A stretch of 64,000 bases of DNA, taken from positions 806,001 to 870,000 of the forward strand of contig CAVTIA010000014.1 of the NCBI GenBank assembly GCA_963734635.1, in the 5' to 3' direction. Under the pieces are notes generated by a model. It saw only the letters and a program-made list of their open reading frames with translations. It was not told the origin of the DNA and did no database searches. Each line of letters begins with the position of its first letter. The stretch's first letter is position 1. Origin of the DNA: DATCJA01 sp963734635. GTDB lineage: Bacteria; Acidobacteriota; Vicinamibacteria; Vicinamibacterales; UBA2999. Positions 62,406 to 64,000 of this stretch are shown piece by piece. The translations under genes were made by a program, and so were the position numbers.

Positions 62406-63215
62406 GTGAAACGTCTCGCCGTAATCACCGCCGTCGTGTCGGTGTTCTCCTGCGCCGCGCTCGCGCAGACGTGGAACAGCCCCGGATTGAGTGAGGAGGC
62501 AATCAAAGCCATGGGGCCCGGCGGCCCCGCGCCGCGACGTGACTTGACGGGAATCTGGGACGCCGGCTTCGCGGGAATCGGCATAGCGGAACAAGAGGCC
62601 GAGCGCGAGGCGGCGCGCGCGCCGTTCACGCCGCTCGGTGAGCAGATGGTCCAGCGCAACAAGCCCGGAAACGGCCCGCGTCTGGCCCCCGTGGCGGAGA
62701 TCAACGACCCCCTGTCGACTCTGGGCGATCCCTCGGGGTTTCCCCGCCTGGTGACGTACGAGCTCCGTCCTCTGCAGATCGCACAGACATCGAACCAGGT
62801 GCTGATGCTCTACATGTTCGAGAAGCGCTACCGCGCGATCTGGACCGATGGACGCGCGCTTCCGAAGAATCCGGATCCGCGCTGGTACGGCTACTCGGTT
62901 GGCCGTTGGGAGGACGACTATACGTTTGTGGTGGAGACGGTCGGCCTGGATGACCGGACCTGGCTCGACAACTCCGGCGATCCGCACAGCACCGACTTGC
63001 ATGTGGAAGAGCGATATCGCCGCGTCAACCAGAACACGCTGGAGCTCACTGTCGTCATCACCGATCCGAAGGTCTATACGAAGCCGTGGAGGATGCGAAA
63101 CAGATTGCCACTGCGATTGATGCCGCCGGATACCGACCTGATGGAGATGATCCCGTCGGCGTCGGAAGCTCAGGCGTACCGGCAAGTCATTTCCAGTCAG
63201 ACGAAATCGCAGTAA
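62406..63215 (+). CDS. GDTLVV-related secreted protein (WYGYSVGRWEDDYTFVV subfamily)
   Basis: 269 residues and intact. Signal peptide MKRLAVITAVVSVFSCAALA, then QTWNSPGLSEEAIKAMGPGGPAPRRDLTGIWDAG, FTPLGEQMVQRNKPGNGP, EINDPLSTLGDPSGFPRLV, FEKRYRAIWTDGRALP, the core WYGYSVGRWEDDYTFVVETVGLDDRTWLD, HSTDLHVEERYRRVN and ITDPKVYTKPWRM, ending EMIPSASEAQAYRQV. It confirms the reading of the broken copy at 61.1 kb. The start is GTG, and a small palindrome overlaps the ribosome binding region. Function unknown. Confidence 0.88.
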   Translation: MKRLAVITAVVSVFSCAALAQTWNSPGLSEEAIKAMGPGGPAPRRDLTGIWDAGFAGIGIAEQEAEREAARAPFTPLGEQMVQRNKPGNGPRLAPVAEINDPLSTLGDPSGFPRLVTYELRPLQIAQTSNQVLMLYMFEKRYRAIWTDGRALPKNPDPRWYGYSVGRWEDDYTFVVETVGLDDRTWLDNSGDPHSTDLHVEERYRRVNQNTLELTVVITDPKVYTKPWRMRNRLPLRLMPPDTDLMEMIPSASEAQAYRQVISSQTKSQ

Positions 63216-63225
63216 GGAATCGCAC

Positions 63226-64000
63226 CTATTTCGTCACCCGGAATTTGAAGCGAAGGGCCGGGATCTTGTTGCCGGGATGATCTTCGGCGTACGTAAGTTG
63301 CGCCTGCCGATACAACAGTTGCGGCTCGGTCGGTGGTCCCTGATAGATGCCCGGATAGAGGTCGATGATGTGCTCGCCTGGTTCGCCGGTGGCGGTGAAG
63401 TTGATCACGACATCGCCGGCGGTGTTGAACCCGCAGGCATAACCCATGTACGCGTTGTCGTACGTGGCCACGAAGATGTTGTCGTACTCGGTCCAGCCCA
63501 CTCCCTTCAGATGAATGGTGACAGGAGTGCCGACAGGTCCCGACGTTGGCGACATGCTGACGATGCTCGTTTCCACGACGAAGAAAACGCGCGCAAGCAT
63601 CCGATCGCCATCACGCATTTCGATTCCGTGCAGGCCGCCAAGATCTTCGGGGACGATGATCGCCGAATCGATGCGCCCGTCGGAGCCGACGGTCGCCATC
63701 CCAAGTGGTCGTTCGCTCGGGCCGTATCCTTCGCCTGATACGCGGCTGCCCACATATGTCTGCCACACGAGCTGCACCGCCCTGCCCGCTGGTAGTCCCT
63801 CGCCGCGGAGGATCGCGCGCGTGCCGACCGGCCCCTGCGTCGGGCTGAGTGCGAGCTTCGCGCTTGCGAGCTGCAGCTCGGTTTCCGGAATCGGCTGACG
63901 CTGATACGGCTCCACGTATGCCACGGGATGCGGAGACGTCCCGGGCGTCGTCTCGAATGTAAAGTGCGGTCGCGGAAGGTAACTATTCGGCGCCTGCTCG
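63226..64000 (-). CDS. IPT/TIG-like or Ig-like protein, N-terminus outside the window
   Basis: The frame is open to the last base, giving the C-terminal 257 residues or so. Two related segments, LALSPTQGPVGTRAILRGEGLPAGRAVQLVW and IVSMSPTSGPVGTPVTIHLKGVGWTEYDNIFV, have the P.xGPVGTxVTIxGxG pattern of IPT/TIG domains. The end is PALRFKFRVTK. With both repeats next to the C-terminus, the missing part may carry a signal or catalytic domain. It is convergent with the 62.4 kb gene, only 10 bases apart. Confidence 0.8.
   Translation of the reverse strand, partial: EQAPNSYLPRPHFTFETTPGTSPHPVAYVEPYQRQPIPETELQLASAKLALSPTQGPVGTRAILRGEGLPAGRAVQLVWQTYVGSRVSGEGYGPSERPLGMATVGSDGRIDSAIIVPEDLGGLHGIEMRDGDRMLARVFFVVETSIVSMSPTSGPVGTPVTIHLKGVGWTEYDNIFVATYDNAYMGYACGFNTAGDVVINFTATGEPGEHIIDLYPGIYQGPPTEPQLLYRQAQLTYAEDHPGNKIPALRFKFRVTK

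Noticed and set aside
1..64000. Mobile island markers (integrase, transposase, tRNA attachment site)
   Set aside because: None was found on either strand. The repeats are small palindromes, not insertion sequences with transposase genes.

Overview
The window looks like a chromosomal piece of a soil-type Acidobacteriota, most likely class Vicinamibacteria. This is inferred from gene content, not from a marker gene. The DNA is GC-rich. It carries large Oar-type outer-membrane receptors, DUF6152 proteins, diheme cytochromes of the 'reaction-centre cytochrome c subunit' type, and a DUF1592/DUF1552/ankyrin trio. No rRNA, tRNA, phage, integrase or CRISPR signal was seen.

Layout. 0-5 kb: the end of a secreted 'GDTLVV' protein, TonB-dependent receptor 1 and a diheme cytochrome. 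5-8 kb: a GDTLVV protein, DUF6152 and a second diheme cytochrome. 8-13.7 kb: DUF1592, DUF1552 and ankyrin proteins. 13.7-18 kb: a mirror-image pair of DUF6152/GDTLVV modules and an exported methyltransferase. 18.4-25.2 kb: receptors 2 and 3 in tandem. 25.3-34.9 kb: more secreted proteins, a CBM9/DUF5916 protein, an SMP-30 protein and a metallo-beta-lactamase-fold protein. 35-40 kb: a PEBP, a DUF6152 protein and receptor 4. 40.3-44.9 kb: a PaoABC-like molybdenum oxidoreductase and a pentapeptide protein. 45-49 kb: lipocalin-like, cyclase and Tat-amidase genes. 49-60.9 kb: cytochromes, a long same-strand run ending in an amidohydrolase, and a third MBL-fold protein. 61-63.2 kb: two close paralogues flanking a DUF6152 gene. 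63.2-64 kb: the end of an IPT/TIG-like protein.

Nearly every product has a Sec or Tat signal or membrane segments, and no regulator or housekeeping gene was recognised. The picture is an envelope-located catabolic and electron-transfer region: outer-membrane receptors for uptake, a periplasmic molybdoenzyme, amidase, cyclase and amidohydrolase as likely chemistry, c-type cytochromes for electron flow, and a large expansion of secreted proteins of unknown function. The strongest candidate for something undescribed is the repeated module DUF6152 plus GDTLVV-motif protein.

Two cautions. First, many genes carry single-base indels, mostly insertions, that break otherwise good reading frames; receptors 2 and 4 are riddled with them. 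This may be assembly error or real decay. Second, the spacers are full of palindromic and tandem repeats, some of which enter coding sequence close to signal peptides.
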